Assembly (NCBI GenBank): GCA_030653545.1
Contig: JAURZE010000013.1
Coordinates: 62,001-126,000, forward strand
Reading direction: 5' to 3'
Origin: Nitrospira sp.
GTDB taxonomy: Bacteria > Nitrospirota > Nitrospiria > Nitrospirales > Nitrospiraceae
DNA length: 64,000 nt
In this document: in pieces, positions 9,375 through 18,143 of the stretch
How positions within the stretch are numbered: position 1 is the first letter of the stretch
How the letters are laid out: each line of letters starts with the position of its first letter
Translations under genes and position numbers: made by a program
Notes under the pieces: model-generated
Database searches by the model: none
What the model was told of the DNA's origin: nothing
Seen by the model: the letters and a program-made list of their open reading frames with translations, nothing else

Positions 9375-10336
9375 AACCCCTTGGCGACAAGATCATGCAA
9401 ATGGATCATGCCGATGACCTCCTCTTGGCGATTCAGCACCGGCAGGACAAGAAACGGCTTATCCCTATTCTCCATGATCTCAAGCGCCCGTATAGCCTTC
9501 TCATCCTCATAGACAAAGGTCGGCGTCTTGTTCATCAGATCTGAAATAGACATCGCAAAAACATTGCCCCATTTCTCGAGGGCTCTGCGGATATCATAAT
9601 CGGTTACAAGGCCCAGCAGCCGCCGGTCTGCACCGACCACAGATACAGCACCTGCCCGTTTGTTAGTGATTTCAAACAACATCTCTTTGACGCTCACCGT
9701 CGACTCAATAACGGGATTGGCGTCCCCCGCACGCATCACATCTTTCACATCGAGCAACAGCCTTTTCCCAAGTTGACCGCCGGGATGATAAAGCGCAAAA
9801 TTCTCCGGCTGAAAATTTCGCAACTTCATCAAGGTGATCGCTAGCGCGTCTCCTACGACAAGCGCCGCGGTAGTACTGCACGTCGGCGCCATATTGAGCG
9901 GGCAAGCCTCTTCATCAATCGGAGTAATGAGAACAATTTCGGCATTCTTTGCAACCATCGACCCCTGCTTTGCCGTAATGGCGATCAACCTCGCCCCAAT
10001 TTTCCGTATGCTTGGCAACAAAGCGATCAGCTCATCACTCTCTCCTGACTTACTAATAGCGATCACAATATCGTCCTTGTGGACAATTCCGATATCACCA
10101 TGCATTCCTTCGGCCGGATGGAGAAAGGTGGCCGGTGTCCCTGTAGATACCATCGTCGACGCAATCTTTTGCGCAATAAGGCCTGATTTTCCGATGCCCG
10201 TGAGAACGACTTTCCCATGGGATTCAAATATCAAATGAACCGCTTTCTCATATCCATCCCCGACAGACTTTCGCAGCCGATCCACGGTAAGGCCTTCGAG
10301 CTCAATAACTCTGCTGATCTCTTTCAGAATGTCCAT
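9371..10336 (-). CDS. kdsD: D-arabinose-5-phosphate isomerase (KdsD/KpsF family)
   Basis: This enzyme interconverts ribulose-5-phosphate and arabinose-5-phosphate, the first step towards Kdo for LPS core or capsule. The 321 residues show a SIS sugar-isomerase domain (about 38-170) with VVLTGIGKSGLIAQKIAST at 43-61, the active-site segment HPAEGMHGDIG (73-83) and ISKSGESDEL. Two C-terminal CBS domains span about 205-320. Size and domain order match KdsD, KpsF and GutQ. A GGGGAG ribosome site lies six bases before the ATG. It heads the left polysaccharide cluster, while Kdo use is encoded by waaA at 40.8-42.1 kb, so it may serve LPS or a Kdo-containing capsule. Confidence 0.93.
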   Translation of the reverse strand: MDILKEISRVIELEGLTVDRLRKSVGDGYEKAVHLIFESHGKVVLTGIGKSGLIAQKIASTMVSTGTPATFLHPAEGMHGDIGIVHKDDIVIAISKSGESDELIALLPSIRKIGARLIAITAKQGSMVAKNAEIVLITPIDEEACPLNMAPTCSTTAALVVGDALAITLMKLRNFQPENFALYHPGGQLGKRLLLDVKDVMRAGDANPVIESTVSVKEMLFEITNKRAGAVSVVGADRRLLGLVTDYDIRRALEKWGNVFAMSISDLMNKTPTFVYEDEKAIRALEIMENRDKPFLVLPVLNRQEEVIGMIHLHDLVAKGL

Positions 10337-10430
10337 CCTTCGACTCCCCTTTGATACCTGTGATAACCTGTAGGGCCTACGCCACGCTGATAGGCATGCT
10401 GCCTGTCGGAATCTATCCGGAACCGTTCAG

Positions 10431-11438
10431 TCAATATTTTGAGTAGAAATTTCCATCACCACGACTCCAATGCGATTTGTATCGCCACAACATGCCTATC
10501 GCATCTTTACACCATCTGAAAAAGTCTCTAGTTGAATGAATATGCCCCCACGGCCTGCTCAAAATGGCACTCCGATCATGCACGTACTGGAGTATCCTCT
10601 CAGAGTCCACCATGGATGAGATTTGTGGGCTTGAGCTGATTTCCAGAGCAAAGTCGTGCAGATCGTACAAGATGCTAATGAGTATAAGGGCCTCTGCTTG
10701 ACGCGCGTCTCTCGGGATCCACGACGTTTGAGGGTCTAGTGGGTCTCTCAGATATAGAGCATCACCGAATATTAGCTGCCCAGCACTGACGCACGGACGA
10801 AGTTCGTAGTCTCGCCTTACCCATTCAGCACGCCTGAGCTTGAAGAGGGTAAAGCCGCAGTTAGATAGAAACAAGTCCACATCTCGAAATAGTGGCTGCG
10901 ATTCGTACAATTTCGCAAACTCCACCTCTACCTCAACTGCTACCACATGACGTAGCAGCGTCTCTCTTGCTCCCTCAAGAATAGCCAACTCAGAGCCCTG
11001 CGTATCAATTTTGATGAAGTCGATATTGTTCGGCAAACATTCACGGGACTCCTTCAAGAGTCCATCAAAATCTCTCACAGGGATGTGTATTGTATCCCGC
11101 ACATCAAAACGCGTGGCATCAGGAAATCGATCGAGCAAGGGCCGATTGGGACGATACACGGAACTAACACCCCCTGACCTGCAAAGGTGTAGCTCTTGGT
11201 TTCCCTCTTTGCGTCCAAGACCGAAGGGGAAACACTTAAGCGAGCGATATCCGACGCCTGACCGAAACCGCTGATTAAGTCGTTCACACTCTTCGGGATC
11301 GGGTTCGAACCCGACTGCTTCGACGAGAGAAGCTATCTCATCAAACATGGGATGTATTCCACCCCTTGAACCGACATCGACAACACCGAGCCCTCTTTCC
11401 TGGAGAGACTTGAAGGCACCTTGTATCTTTGACTGCAA
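10431..11438 (-). CDS. FkbM-family SAM-dependent methyltransferase
   Basis: This protein probably O-methylates a glycan or related metabolite with S-adenosylmethionine. The SAM-binding motif is VVDVGSRGGIHP, the acidic loop VGFEPDPEEC follows, and the family signature FIKIDTQGSELAILEGA lies about 110 residues later. The frame opens at a TTG at 11468, but a strong AGGAGG lies inside it. That site sits nine bases before a second TTG at 11438, so the true start is probably 11438 (335 residues). The C-terminal 100 residues are family-specific and unassigned. It is the last gene of the nonulosonic acid locus, separated from the next by a 285-base spacer that holds a 12-bp inverted repeat. Confidence 0.85.
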   Translation of the reverse strand: MQSKIQGAFKSLQERGLGVVDVGSRGGIHPMFDEIASLVEAVGFEPDPEECERLNQRFRSGVGYRSLKCFPFGLGRKEGNQELHLCRSGGVSSVYRPNRPLLDRFPDATRFDVRDTIHIPVRDFDGLLKESRECLPNNIDFIKIDTQGSELAILEGARETLLRHVVAVEVEVEFAKLYESQPLFRDVDLFLSNCGFTLFKLRRAEWVRRDYELRPCVSAGQLIFGDALYLRDPLDPQTSWIPRDARQAEALILISILYDLHDFALEISSSPQISSMVDSERILQYVHDRSAILSRPWGHIHSTRDFFRWCKDAIGMLWRYKSHWSRGDGNFYSKY

Positions 11439-11447
11439 AGCTATGAG

Positions 11448-11453
11448 CCTCCT
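11448..11453 (-). promoter_or_regulatory. Ribosome binding site deciding the FkbM start
   Basis: On the minus strand this is AGGAGG, a full anti-Shine-Dalgarno match, nine bases before a TTG codon. It lies inside the longest open frame, which favours the internal TTG at 11438 over the TTG at 11468. Confidence 0.6.
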
Positions 11454-11479
11454 CAGGAATAAAACCAACTGACACGCCG

Positions 11480-11550
11480 CGCTTTCCCTCTATACCTCCG
11501 ACTACACCAAGGTTTCATCAAACTGCTCAAGCACAAAAAGAGGGAAAGCG
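11480..11550. repeat. 12-bp perfect inverted repeat with 47-nt spacer
   Basis: The arm CGCTTTCCCTCT at 11480-11491 is exactly complementary to AGAGGGAAAGCG at 11539-11550. It lies in the 285-base spacer (11469-11753) upstream of the FkbM gene. The spacing is long for an intrinsic terminator and there is no good uridine tract after the right arm. It could be an mRNA leader structure, a protein-binding site or the trace of a small mobile element. Nothing else in the spacer is recognisable. Confidence 0.7.
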
Positions 11551-11753
11551 GAGAATCAATTACCGAACAACGTAAGCGATAGTCTGGATCAACATCCTCG
11601 AACATTGCTTTGCATATTCCCACGGCACTCGATCAGACTACCTCGGCTTTCTACTTACTTGCAAAATAAGAGGTGCTTAGCCTCAGTGTTGACAGACACC
11701 GTCTGCCTTTGATTCATCTTCACTGAAATCACCCATCAGAGCAGTCTAGCCCT

Positions 11754-13295
11754 TTATCCATCGCGCACACATTTTTCCTTACAAGCTCTGCGAATAAATT
11801 CTCCCAAGGCATCACCTCCAGAAACGTGGCATATACCCTCATCATCCTCTATAGGACAAAGAGAACCGGTCGAATCGTACCATGCAGTTGGACGCCCCCT
11901 GGCAATCCCTACGTACGCCGGCGAGGAAAAAGGGGCAGCGATTACCGCATCGCAGCTATCAATGAGATCATACAAATTGGTCGTTGGCGGGAGAATGCTG
12001 ATTTGGTTCGTCTTCGCCAATTCCCTCACAACACTCAAGTAACTCTCCGCATGGATTGCCCCATGAATACGCTTATGCTTCAGAACGATTTCAATCTTCC
12101 GTCCCAACTCACTCTCAAGCCTCCGCGAAATTTCGACGACATCGCTGATGAATTTGGTCATCGTCTGATTCGTATAGTAACTGCGGACTAGTCCCAGGAG
12201 ACGCTCCGTAGCCCTATCTATAGGAGTGACGTCAAATACCGCTACTTTAAATAAACGCTGACTTCTCTGCATAGAAGAGCTCGGCAAATGCCACAATATC
12301 GGACCGATCACCTTAAATTCTGATTCCGAACCAAGGCCAACAAGAAATCGCTTGAATGCACATGTCCAGACCCATTGCGTGTCGGCTTTGACGAAACGAA
12401 GATTAGGGATTGGGGCAATTACCGGGTCGTCCGCATATACAACCGGATAGTTATTCTGGGAATACCAAACTAGATGCAGACGATGCTTTCGATGCGGCAA
12501 TGCCCACATCCACAATGCCTGCGAGAAGTAGTTTGAGTTTGTAAGCACAATGTTCTGTAAGGCTCCGACACGGCTAAGCGACTCCGCAATGGCATGGTAG
12601 GCCGCATCCCTACCCAACAGAATCAACCCAGGGGAGCAGATGACTGCGCTCACAAATGACCACATAGCGACAAGGTGATTCCGAAGCGCACGCACCCACT
12701 CTCGCACTGGAAGCCCCCGCCAGCCTAGCGCGAGAAAAAGCGGAAACCGGCCATACCGTACTCGACTTGGGCAAGTCCCTCTGATTGGCTGAGTCGCCTG
12801 TACAGCCATTTTGTCATAGTTCGTCAGCGGCTCGACGTTCCCGTTACAACAGAAATCAAGGAACCGGTGATCGCTACCCTCGACCGTCAAATCAGCCATC
12901 CCCACACCATAAAGCAAAGTGAATCTGGAATGGCTCTGATGAAATCGCAACGAAAGCAACACCGCTACAAGCGCATGCGTCCAATGCACAATATATTCGA
13001 GCAGAGCGCGAACGAACAAACTCGGCGAAACTCGAATTTGTCGGTTAGATATAAACCTCAGCCCACCACAGTCAATCGTGCTGTCATCGCTCGGGAATGA
13101 ACCCGTTGCCTGAAACTCTTCCGCGCTAATTTTCGTATACCGAAACACGCCGAGCTCAGTGCAGCGCTGAAGAAATCGCCACGCCACGTCTTTTTTTGAA
13201 TACCCGCAGAAACCGAACACCCAAGATTCTGCCAGCGGAGCAATGCCATCCAGCCGCCTTGAAAGTGCGGCATAGCTGTATGCGGTACTAGCCAT
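11754..13295 (-). CDS. Putative polysaccharide biosynthesis protein (PFTS-motif-like)
   Basis: This 513-residue protein is not firmly recognised. Near the C-terminus, AVIAAPFSSPAYVGIARG (PFSS at about 455-458) resembles the PFTS motif of a group of polysaccharide biosynthesis proteins with a GT-B-like C-terminal half. Upstream of it, IEIVLKHKRIHG and ISILPPTTNLYDLIDSCD fit the His/Lys loop and nucleotide-binding strands of such a fold. There is no signal peptide. The ATG directly abuts the stop of the GNAT gene, so the two are co-translated. A transferase acting on the nonulosonic acid or its acceptor is the most economical guess, based mainly on context. Confidence 0.55.
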   Translation of the reverse strand: MASTAYSYAALSRRLDGIAPLAESWVFGFCGYSKKDVAWRFLQRCTELGVFRYTKISAEEFQATGSFPSDDSTIDCGGLRFISNRQIRVSPSLFVRALLEYIVHWTHALVAVLLSLRFHQSHSRFTLLYGVGMADLTVEGSDHRFLDFCCNGNVEPLTNYDKMAVQATQPIRGTCPSRVRYGRFPLFLALGWRGLPVREWVRALRNHLVAMWSFVSAVICSPGLILLGRDAAYHAIAESLSRVGALQNIVLTNSNYFSQALWMWALPHRKHRLHLVWYSQNNYPVVYADDPVIAPIPNLRFVKADTQWVWTCAFKRFLVGLGSESEFKVIGPILWHLPSSSMQRSQRLFKVAVFDVTPIDRATERLLGLVRSYYTNQTMTKFISDVVEISRRLESELGRKIEIVLKHKRIHGAIHAESYLSVVRELAKTNQISILPPTTNLYDLIDSCDAVIAAPFSSPAYVGIARGRPTAWYDSTGSLCPIEDDEGICHVSGGDALGEFIRRACKEKCVRDG

Positions 13296-14441
13296 TCAGA
13301 TCTGATCAACCAAGGGAATATTAAAGGATACGGAGGGATCGAAAATTAGAGGCCTGCCTGCAGAAGAAATATGCGCCACACCGAGTAGGCGTGCTACCGA
13401 GGCAAAGCTCTCGATAGAACATTGCGGATGGACACTCGCCTTCTCTCCATCCCACATCAGACGAACGCCATCGACATCTTCCGTTCCTGGAGCAATGTTT
13501 TTTGAGCGCGCAAGCTGTTCAATGCGACATACCGCTGCGTCTACCAATTGCACCGGATCGACTACTTTTACCATGTGCCCCCCGAAGGGACACTCCCGCG
13601 TGGTCAACGTCACATCAAATCCTTCCAGCGCGCGAACCGCAGGATGCGTCGGCGAAATATACACAGTCAGCAATTTCCCTGCCGCCGACCTTGCCAGCAG
13701 GGCCAACGCCATTCGAGCGCTCGAGATGCCATCACTACTTATTTCGTGAATATTCCCGCTCTCGTCATGAATTGCATATGCAATGATAGCTCTATCGTTT
13801 TCGATGACGCTCACGGTGACGCGAAGATACTCCGATTCTTCCATGACATATTTCCATGTCTGCCAATCGCGCGAACAATGCCCGAAAGAATCTTCGTAGG
13901 CCAGATCATATAAGGCGCTGCACACACGAATGTCATCAATAGAAACTCGCCGCAAGCGAAGACCTGCAGTGTTTACATCGGCAAACACTGCTGACTCCAC
14001 TGTAAGCTTGTTGTATTGGGAGAGGCCCCAGAAGCCGAACTTATTGTAGAAGCGGTCGACGGCTCGCCGGGCAATGACCAACGCGATGGCAGCACCTCTC
14101 TTACTGCATGCCTGAAGAGCCGCTCCAATCAAGATCCTGGAGTAGCCTTGACCGCGCAGACTTTCGTCTATACAGACTGAAGAAAGAAATGTCCCTCGAA
14201 TAGATGCCGGGCCGCGAGGGAACATCCGGTCAATTAAGAAAGCCGCACCAATGACACCTTGCCTACCAAGGGATACGACAATCGCCGGATCCTTCCCTGC
14301 GCCGGGATGCTCAAGAATGTGGGCGCGCTTTCGCTCGAGATTTTGACCAGTGCCATCAGCTAGAGAGGCAAACGCTCTTCCGGCCAATGCGATAGCAAGA
14401 TTCAACTCCTCTTGGTCACGCGCCGGTCCTGCATATAGCAT
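13296..14441 (-). CDS. GNAT-family N-acyltransferase
   Basis: A 381-residue acyl-CoA transferase. The N-terminal half is a GNAT domain. The core strand FLSSVCIDESLRGQGYSRIL (residues 85-104) has the pyrophosphate-binding RGQGYS loop, and RFYNKFGFWGLSQY later matches the typical Y..GF motif. The C-terminal 200 residues contain a second, more degenerate GNAT-like half, so the protein may be a tandem GNAT. AGGAG lies ten bases upstream of the ATG. Because no standard PseH acetyltransferase is visible in the locus, this gene is one candidate for acylating the 4-amino sugar precursor. The other is the FemAB-like gene nearby. Acyl donor and acceptor are unknown. Confidence 0.75.
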   Translation of the reverse strand: MLYAGPARDQEELNLAIALAGRAFASLADGTGQNLERKRAHILEHPGAGKDPAIVVSLGRQGVIGAAFLIDRMFPRGPASIRGTFLSSVCIDESLRGQGYSRILIGAALQACSKRGAAIALVIARRAVDRFYNKFGFWGLSQYNKLTVESAVFADVNTAGLRLRRVSIDDIRVCSALYDLAYEDSFGHCSRDWQTWKYVMEESEYLRVTVSVIENDRAIIAYAIHDESGNIHEISSDGISSARMALALLARSAAGKLLTVYISPTHPAVRALEGFDVTLTTRECPFGGHMVKVVDPVQLVDAAVCRIEQLARSKNIAPGTEDVDGVRLMWDGEKASVHPQCSIESFASVARLLGVAHISSAGRPLIFDPSVSFNIPLVDQI

Positions 14442-14454
14442 GTCTGGACAACTC

Positions 14455-15417
14455 CTAACTACGAGCCATGTGCTTGGCTATCCTGGCTAGTACTCGGCGC
14501 AACCAGGCAAGTGATACATCCTGATGAATCGGGATCGGCAACACCTTCACTAAGGTGTGCTTCCCATTTTCCTCCACCTTTTCCATCGTGCGCATTCCCG
14601 CAGTCAGACCGAGTTCATCCACAAGCTCAGGTCCTACATCAACCAGAGCAGGCACGGCACAAGGCAATCGCTCCGCAGAACGTGATAACCAGGATGGCGC
14701 CACCGACCAGGCCAGCTCAATCTTCTGTTGTCTATCAGCCACGATGGCCGGCCATTCGCCCAAGGCTGCTATAACTTCTCCCATCTGTAGGCGGCTGCCC
14801 CTCCCACAGACTCCTTCACCACCTTGCCACCATGCGTGAAGAATCGGCGACTTGCTGCCAAGAAGGCGAAGAACCCACTGCATCGTAGCTCCTCGACGAG
14901 CATCCCGCACATACCTCAATCGATCGGCAACCTCAGGGCTTTTGCACCACAGGACCCCCCCACCCATCGTTCCCAGTATTTTTGGAAGTGACCAAATCTC
15001 GAAAGCTCCCCCTCGGGGGAATAGCTTACACCCGGGAACGACAAGAGTGTCAGCACAGTCCTCAATGTCATCGGCCTGAAGCTCATGGCTCTGCACATAC
15101 CCCCACTGGTGAAAACAAATCCTTACTCGAGCCTTTGCGGTCACACTGCCTGTCGATGGTGTGGCAATCCGAGAAACGGCGTCCAGCACGCAGTGACTCG
15201 CATATGGAAACACATGTACGCTGTCGGCACGGCCCAACCCGCTGCCTATGAGGGCAAGCACTATTGCCGACCGACCGGAAGAACACAGGACAGGATGCCC
15301 GCCATAGAACATGGAGGCGAGCCTAGCTTCAACCGATGTAGCTGAATCCAGTCGGAATGAGCGGGTGATAGCACGGACGGCACTGCCCTGCGGCCAAAGA
15401 AAATGGCTCTCGCTCAA
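14455..15417 (-). CDS. Divergent DegT-like PLP fold protein
   Basis: This 320-residue protein looks like a shortened, diverged member of the DegT/aspartate aminotransferase fold. CSSGRSAIVLALIGSG (45-60) fits the cofactor-phosphate segment NSGTSALHL. EDCADT (119-124) fits the pyridine-binding aspartate region. WSLPKILGTMGGGVLW (142-157) fits the lysine motif with K146 conserved. The protein is about 55 residues shorter than ordinary sugar aminotransferases and its C-terminal third does not align by eye. It may be an aminotransferase with an unusual substrate or a repurposed fold. Its start overlaps the stop of the FemAB-like gene by four bases, and the GNAT gene follows 13 bases downstream. 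Confidence 0.6.
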   Translation of the reverse strand: MSESHFLWPQGSAVRAITRSFRLDSATSVEARLASMFYGGHPVLCSSGRSAIVLALIGSGLGRADSVHVFPYASHCVLDAVSRIATPSTGSVTAKARVRICFHQWGYVQSHELQADDIEDCADTLVVPGCKLFPRGGAFEIWSLPKILGTMGGGVLWCKSPEVADRLRYVRDARRGATMQWVLRLLGSKSPILHAWWQGGEGVCGRGSRLQMGEVIAALGEWPAIVADRQQKIELAWSVAPSWLSRSAERLPCAVPALVDVGPELVDELGLTAGMRTMEKVEENGKHTLVKVLPIPIHQDVSLAWLRRVLARIAKHMARS

Positions 15418-16466
15418 GATGCGCAGGACCCCGCCGAAGTAGAAACGGACCGCCCAACTTCACGCTTCGACAAACGAATATCCAAATATGCCTTTGTTGC
15501 TCCCCCGAATGCCCGCTTAAAGAAACTGATACTCAACTCTTTTGCGGTCGGTTGCCGGCTGCCGGTCGACGGAAACATCTGCTCACCCATCTCGAAACAT
15601 TTGATTCCAATCTTCTTTGCGTGCAGCATTGCAGTCCATATCACGGCATGTGACAAAGGCTTATCAAATAACTCTCGACGGGAAGCGCTGACTCCGTAAA
15701 AGCAATGGGCCGCTGAGTGGGGGAACAGCGCGGCAGTTACGAGTCGCCCTTCAAGCCATCCAAGCCCGCAAAAGGCCTCATTGGCAACAATCATGGCATG
15801 CTGCATCTCCCAACTTCGGCGAGAGCGCGTTTCTCGTCCCGCCGCATCCAGATGGAGCAACCTGAATGCCTCTACATGCTCAACAGAAATGTTGTCACTG
15901 CCCATTATGGTTAACTCAAGATTCTTCACGCCCCAGTTGACTCCCCACTTGAACGCCTTCGTCATAGACCGATGAAGCTCGTCATCTGACCAGCTCAAAT
16001 CTATGACTTGGGTGAATCCAGGGATAACCTGCGCGCCCAGATCAAGCAGGACGCGACTCGGATATGACAGCTCCCCTTGGTCGAGCAGGTCTCGATACGA
16101 CACGAGATCTGGACATTCGGGAGAATCCAGGAGACGAAGCAATTCTCCTTTTACTAATTTATGAGCCCCTGCACGAAACGCCGACACATTCTCAGCACTT
16201 TCAAGGTAGCACACAGGAAGACCGCAGCACGAAAGCTCGCTGTCTCCACCTTCGGTCTTACGCAAGAACATTCGCATGCCAGCCACAGGTTTCCCCCCCT
16301 CTAAGACCATAAAAGAGTGGTCGACCTGCGCATCGTGGCCGACATACTCCCGATAGTATGCCAAATTGGCCTCGCCATAGAGGGCAAGACGCTGTTGGGA
16401 GCATGCGGATGCGAGGGAGTGCCAACATGGGAGAAAACGAGGATCACCAGCCCGAAGAACATCCAT
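15414..16466 (-). CDS. FemAB-like aminoacyl/acyl transferase (GNAT superfamily)
   Basis: A 350-residue protein when started at the ATG at 16466, which lies four bases after the pseF stop; the longer open frame would run into pseF. The C-terminal half shows the FemAB pattern: AFCGLGWLEGRLVTAALF, HCFYGVSASRRE and then FDKPLSHAVIWTAMLHAKKIG before CFEMGEQ. Family members transfer amino acids from aminoacyl-tRNA, or other acyl groups, to amines, and they also occur in exopolysaccharide clusters. In this locus it could attach an amino acid or acyl group to a nonulosonic acid amine. The exact reaction is inference. Confidence 0.7.
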   Translation of the reverse strand: MDVLRAGDPRFLPCWHSLASACSQQRLALYGEANLAYYREYVGHDAQVDHSFMVLEGGKPVAGMRMFLRKTEGGDSELSCCGLPVCYLESAENVSAFRAGAHKLVKGELLRLLDSPECPDLVSYRDLLDQGELSYPSRVLLDLGAQVIPGFTQVIDLSWSDDELHRSMTKAFKWGVNWGVKNLELTIMGSDNISVEHVEAFRLLHLDAAGRETRSRRSWEMQHAMIVANEAFCGLGWLEGRLVTAALFPHSAAHCFYGVSASRRELFDKPLSHAVIWTAMLHAKKIGIKCFEMGEQMFPSTGSRQPTAKELSISFFKRAFGGATKAYLDIRLSKREVGRSVSTSAGSCAS

Positions 16467-16470
16467 GGCG

Positions 16471-17181
16471 CTAGGTTTCTTTTGACTGTCGTATCCCGCG
16501 ATAGACAGCCTCGGCCAATGTCCAATCTTCTTGCGTATCGATGTCAATCGCCTTGTACTTCGGCAAGATCTGCCCGATAAAGCCTACATCACTGCCAGCA
16601 CCTTCTGCACCGAGAACAAGATCAGCAGGATAGGCGACAAATGTTCCCGCATCGAAGTACTTCTTCTCTAAGTCCTGGGAACGCACCATGAACATTCCCG
16701 GCTGTACCGGCTTCAATCGACCGTCCTCTTGCCGGCGGAATGCCCATTCGATTGGTGCCTGATATTCGCTGATCGCTAACAACGGCTCGCGTCCGCCCGC
16801 CTGAATGAACAGCTTCTCCGCCTCGACCAAGTCCTTGCTGTCGACCAGCGGCGAACAGGCCATCAACAGCCAGACCTGGCTAAATGTTCGACCACGCCGT
16901 GCATACTCTCCGGCGACATATTTCAGCACCGGCATGATCGGCGTGTGATCATCCGCTAGCTCCTTTGGTCGGGGAAAATCGGGCTCAAACCCAAGCCCAG
17001 CAATCACATCTCTGATTACCTGACTGTCGGTAGAGACATGGATGACATCAAATAGGCCGCTGGCACGGGCCGCATTTAAGATATATGCAATTATCGGCTT
17101 GCCACAAAACTCGCGCACATTCTTGTTCGGTAGGCGCTTCGACCCCCCTCGTGCAGGGACGATAGCAAGACGCCTAATCAT
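16471..17181 (-). CDS. pseF: CMP-nonulosonate (pseudaminate) cytidylyltransferase
   Basis: The enzyme activates a nonulosonic acid with CTP to the CMP-sugar. Its 236 residues are normal for PseF and NeuA. The nucleotide-binding N-terminus IVPARGGSKRLPNKNVREF (7-25) is diagnostic, followed by HVSTDSQVIRDVI and LLMACSPLVDSKDL. The C-terminus GFIGQILPKYKAIDIDTQED is the usual PseF ending. Family resemblance alone does not separate pseudaminate from legionaminate or sialate enzymes, but PseB, PseC, PseG and PseI in the same locus favour pseudaminate. Its ATG overlaps the methyltransferase stop by four bases, so it is in the same operon. Confidence 0.88.
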   Translation of the reverse strand: MIRRLAIVPARGGSKRLPNKNVREFCGKPIIAYILNAARASGLFDVIHVSTDSQVIRDVIAGLGFEPDFPRPKELADDHTPIMPVLKYVAGEYARRGRTFSQVWLLMACSPLVDSKDLVEAEKLFIQAGGREPLLAISEYQAPIEWAFRRQEDGRLKPVQPGMFMVRSQDLEKKYFDAGTFVAYPADLVLGAEGAGSDVGFIGQILPKYKAIDIDTQEDWTLAEAVYRGIRQSKET

Positions 17182-18110
17182 TTTTCCAACCTGGGGATTG
17201 GGCCTACCCTATTTTCATCAGATGGTCGGAGAAATGCAGCAAGGTTTCGCCCAAACCCTAGCCTGGCAAGCGCCGACCAGAACCGAACCCCGTCTTCTAC
17301 TGGTCTCTCGTGAATCAGATTCTCAATTTGAATCCGGGCCTTGTGTGCTGCCTTTCCCACCGATTTGTCCCGAACATAATTTGATCCATGGTGGAATAAG
17401 AACCAGTCGATTGGAAAATTCGCCAATATCTCCTCGCATCCCCAGCCAGTGATCTGCGCGGTGTTTACCAAGCTATCATGGTCGAAATAGTTTAAGTGGT
17501 CAGGCGGAGAGACCCAGAAAGCATTATCGATATGCCCATGTGTCATCGCAGCGAGCTGCGTGATGGAACAGTCATTCGGCACCGACACTACAGCCATACC
17601 ATTCACTGCAACCAGTCTGTGCAAGGCCTGCAGAAGATCAATGGGATCGAGAACATGCTCAAGAACATTCTCCAACCACACGACATCGTAGACTTTCCCC
17701 GCCGCCAGTTCCTCCCTTAAGGACTCATAGATATCGCCCACAACGAGATGATCAAGACATTCTGGATGCTTAGATTGAACACCGGCGATACTAAAGTCCA
17801 ACCCCTTGACCGACCAACCCCGAGAACGGAAAAAAGACAACGCATGGCCTTCCCCGCAACCCACATCAAGCAAAGATCTTGTGCCCGCTGATGGGAGAAG
17901 ACACTTTTGAAGGACATGCCAATACTCTTCTAGCTTGCCTTGAATATGCAGCATTTCATCCTTGCTGTACTCCAGTGCCCCGCCTTTACCCTCCTGGTAA
18001 TACTTTTTCGAATAATACTGCTGCAACTCCTGGGGAGTTGGCTTGTCGCCTATCTCCCAAAACCCGTAGCGCGTTTTAGTCAGTCTTTGATCCACAGCCC
18101 GTCCCTTCAT
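17178..18110 (-). CDS. Class I SAM-dependent methyltransferase
   Basis: A 310-residue methyltransferase. The glycine-rich SAM motif is RSLLDVGCGEGHALSFF (79-94), with motif II near VKGLDFSIAG and a motif-IV-like YDVVWLENVLEHVLDPIDLL that places it in the Methyltransf_11/23 group. About 75 residues precede the SAM domain and contain YYSKKYYQEG, a tyrosine-rich segment common in methyltransferases of sugar clusters. It lies between the PhyH gene (33-base gap) and pseF (four-base overlap), so it probably methylates the nonulosonic acid or its acyl substituent. No zinc-ribbon of the C-methyltransferase type is present. Confidence 0.8.
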   Translation of the reverse strand: MKGRAVDQRLTKTRYGFWEIGDKPTPQELQQYYSKKYYQEGKGGALEYSKDEMLHIQGKLEEYWHVLQKCLLPSAGTRSLLDVGCGEGHALSFFRSRGWSVKGLDFSIAGVQSKHPECLDHLVVGDIYESLREELAAGKVYDVVWLENVLEHVLDPIDLLQALHRLVAVNGMAVVSVPNDCSITQLAAMTHGHIDNAFWVSPPDHLNYFDHDSLVNTAQITGWGCEEILANFPIDWFLFHHGSNYVRDKSVGKAAHKARIQIENLIHERPVEDGVRFWSALARLGFGRNLAAFLRPSDENRVGPIPRLEK

Positions 18111-18143
18111 ACTTTAGCTTAGTAGGGTCACTGCGCAGTAAGC

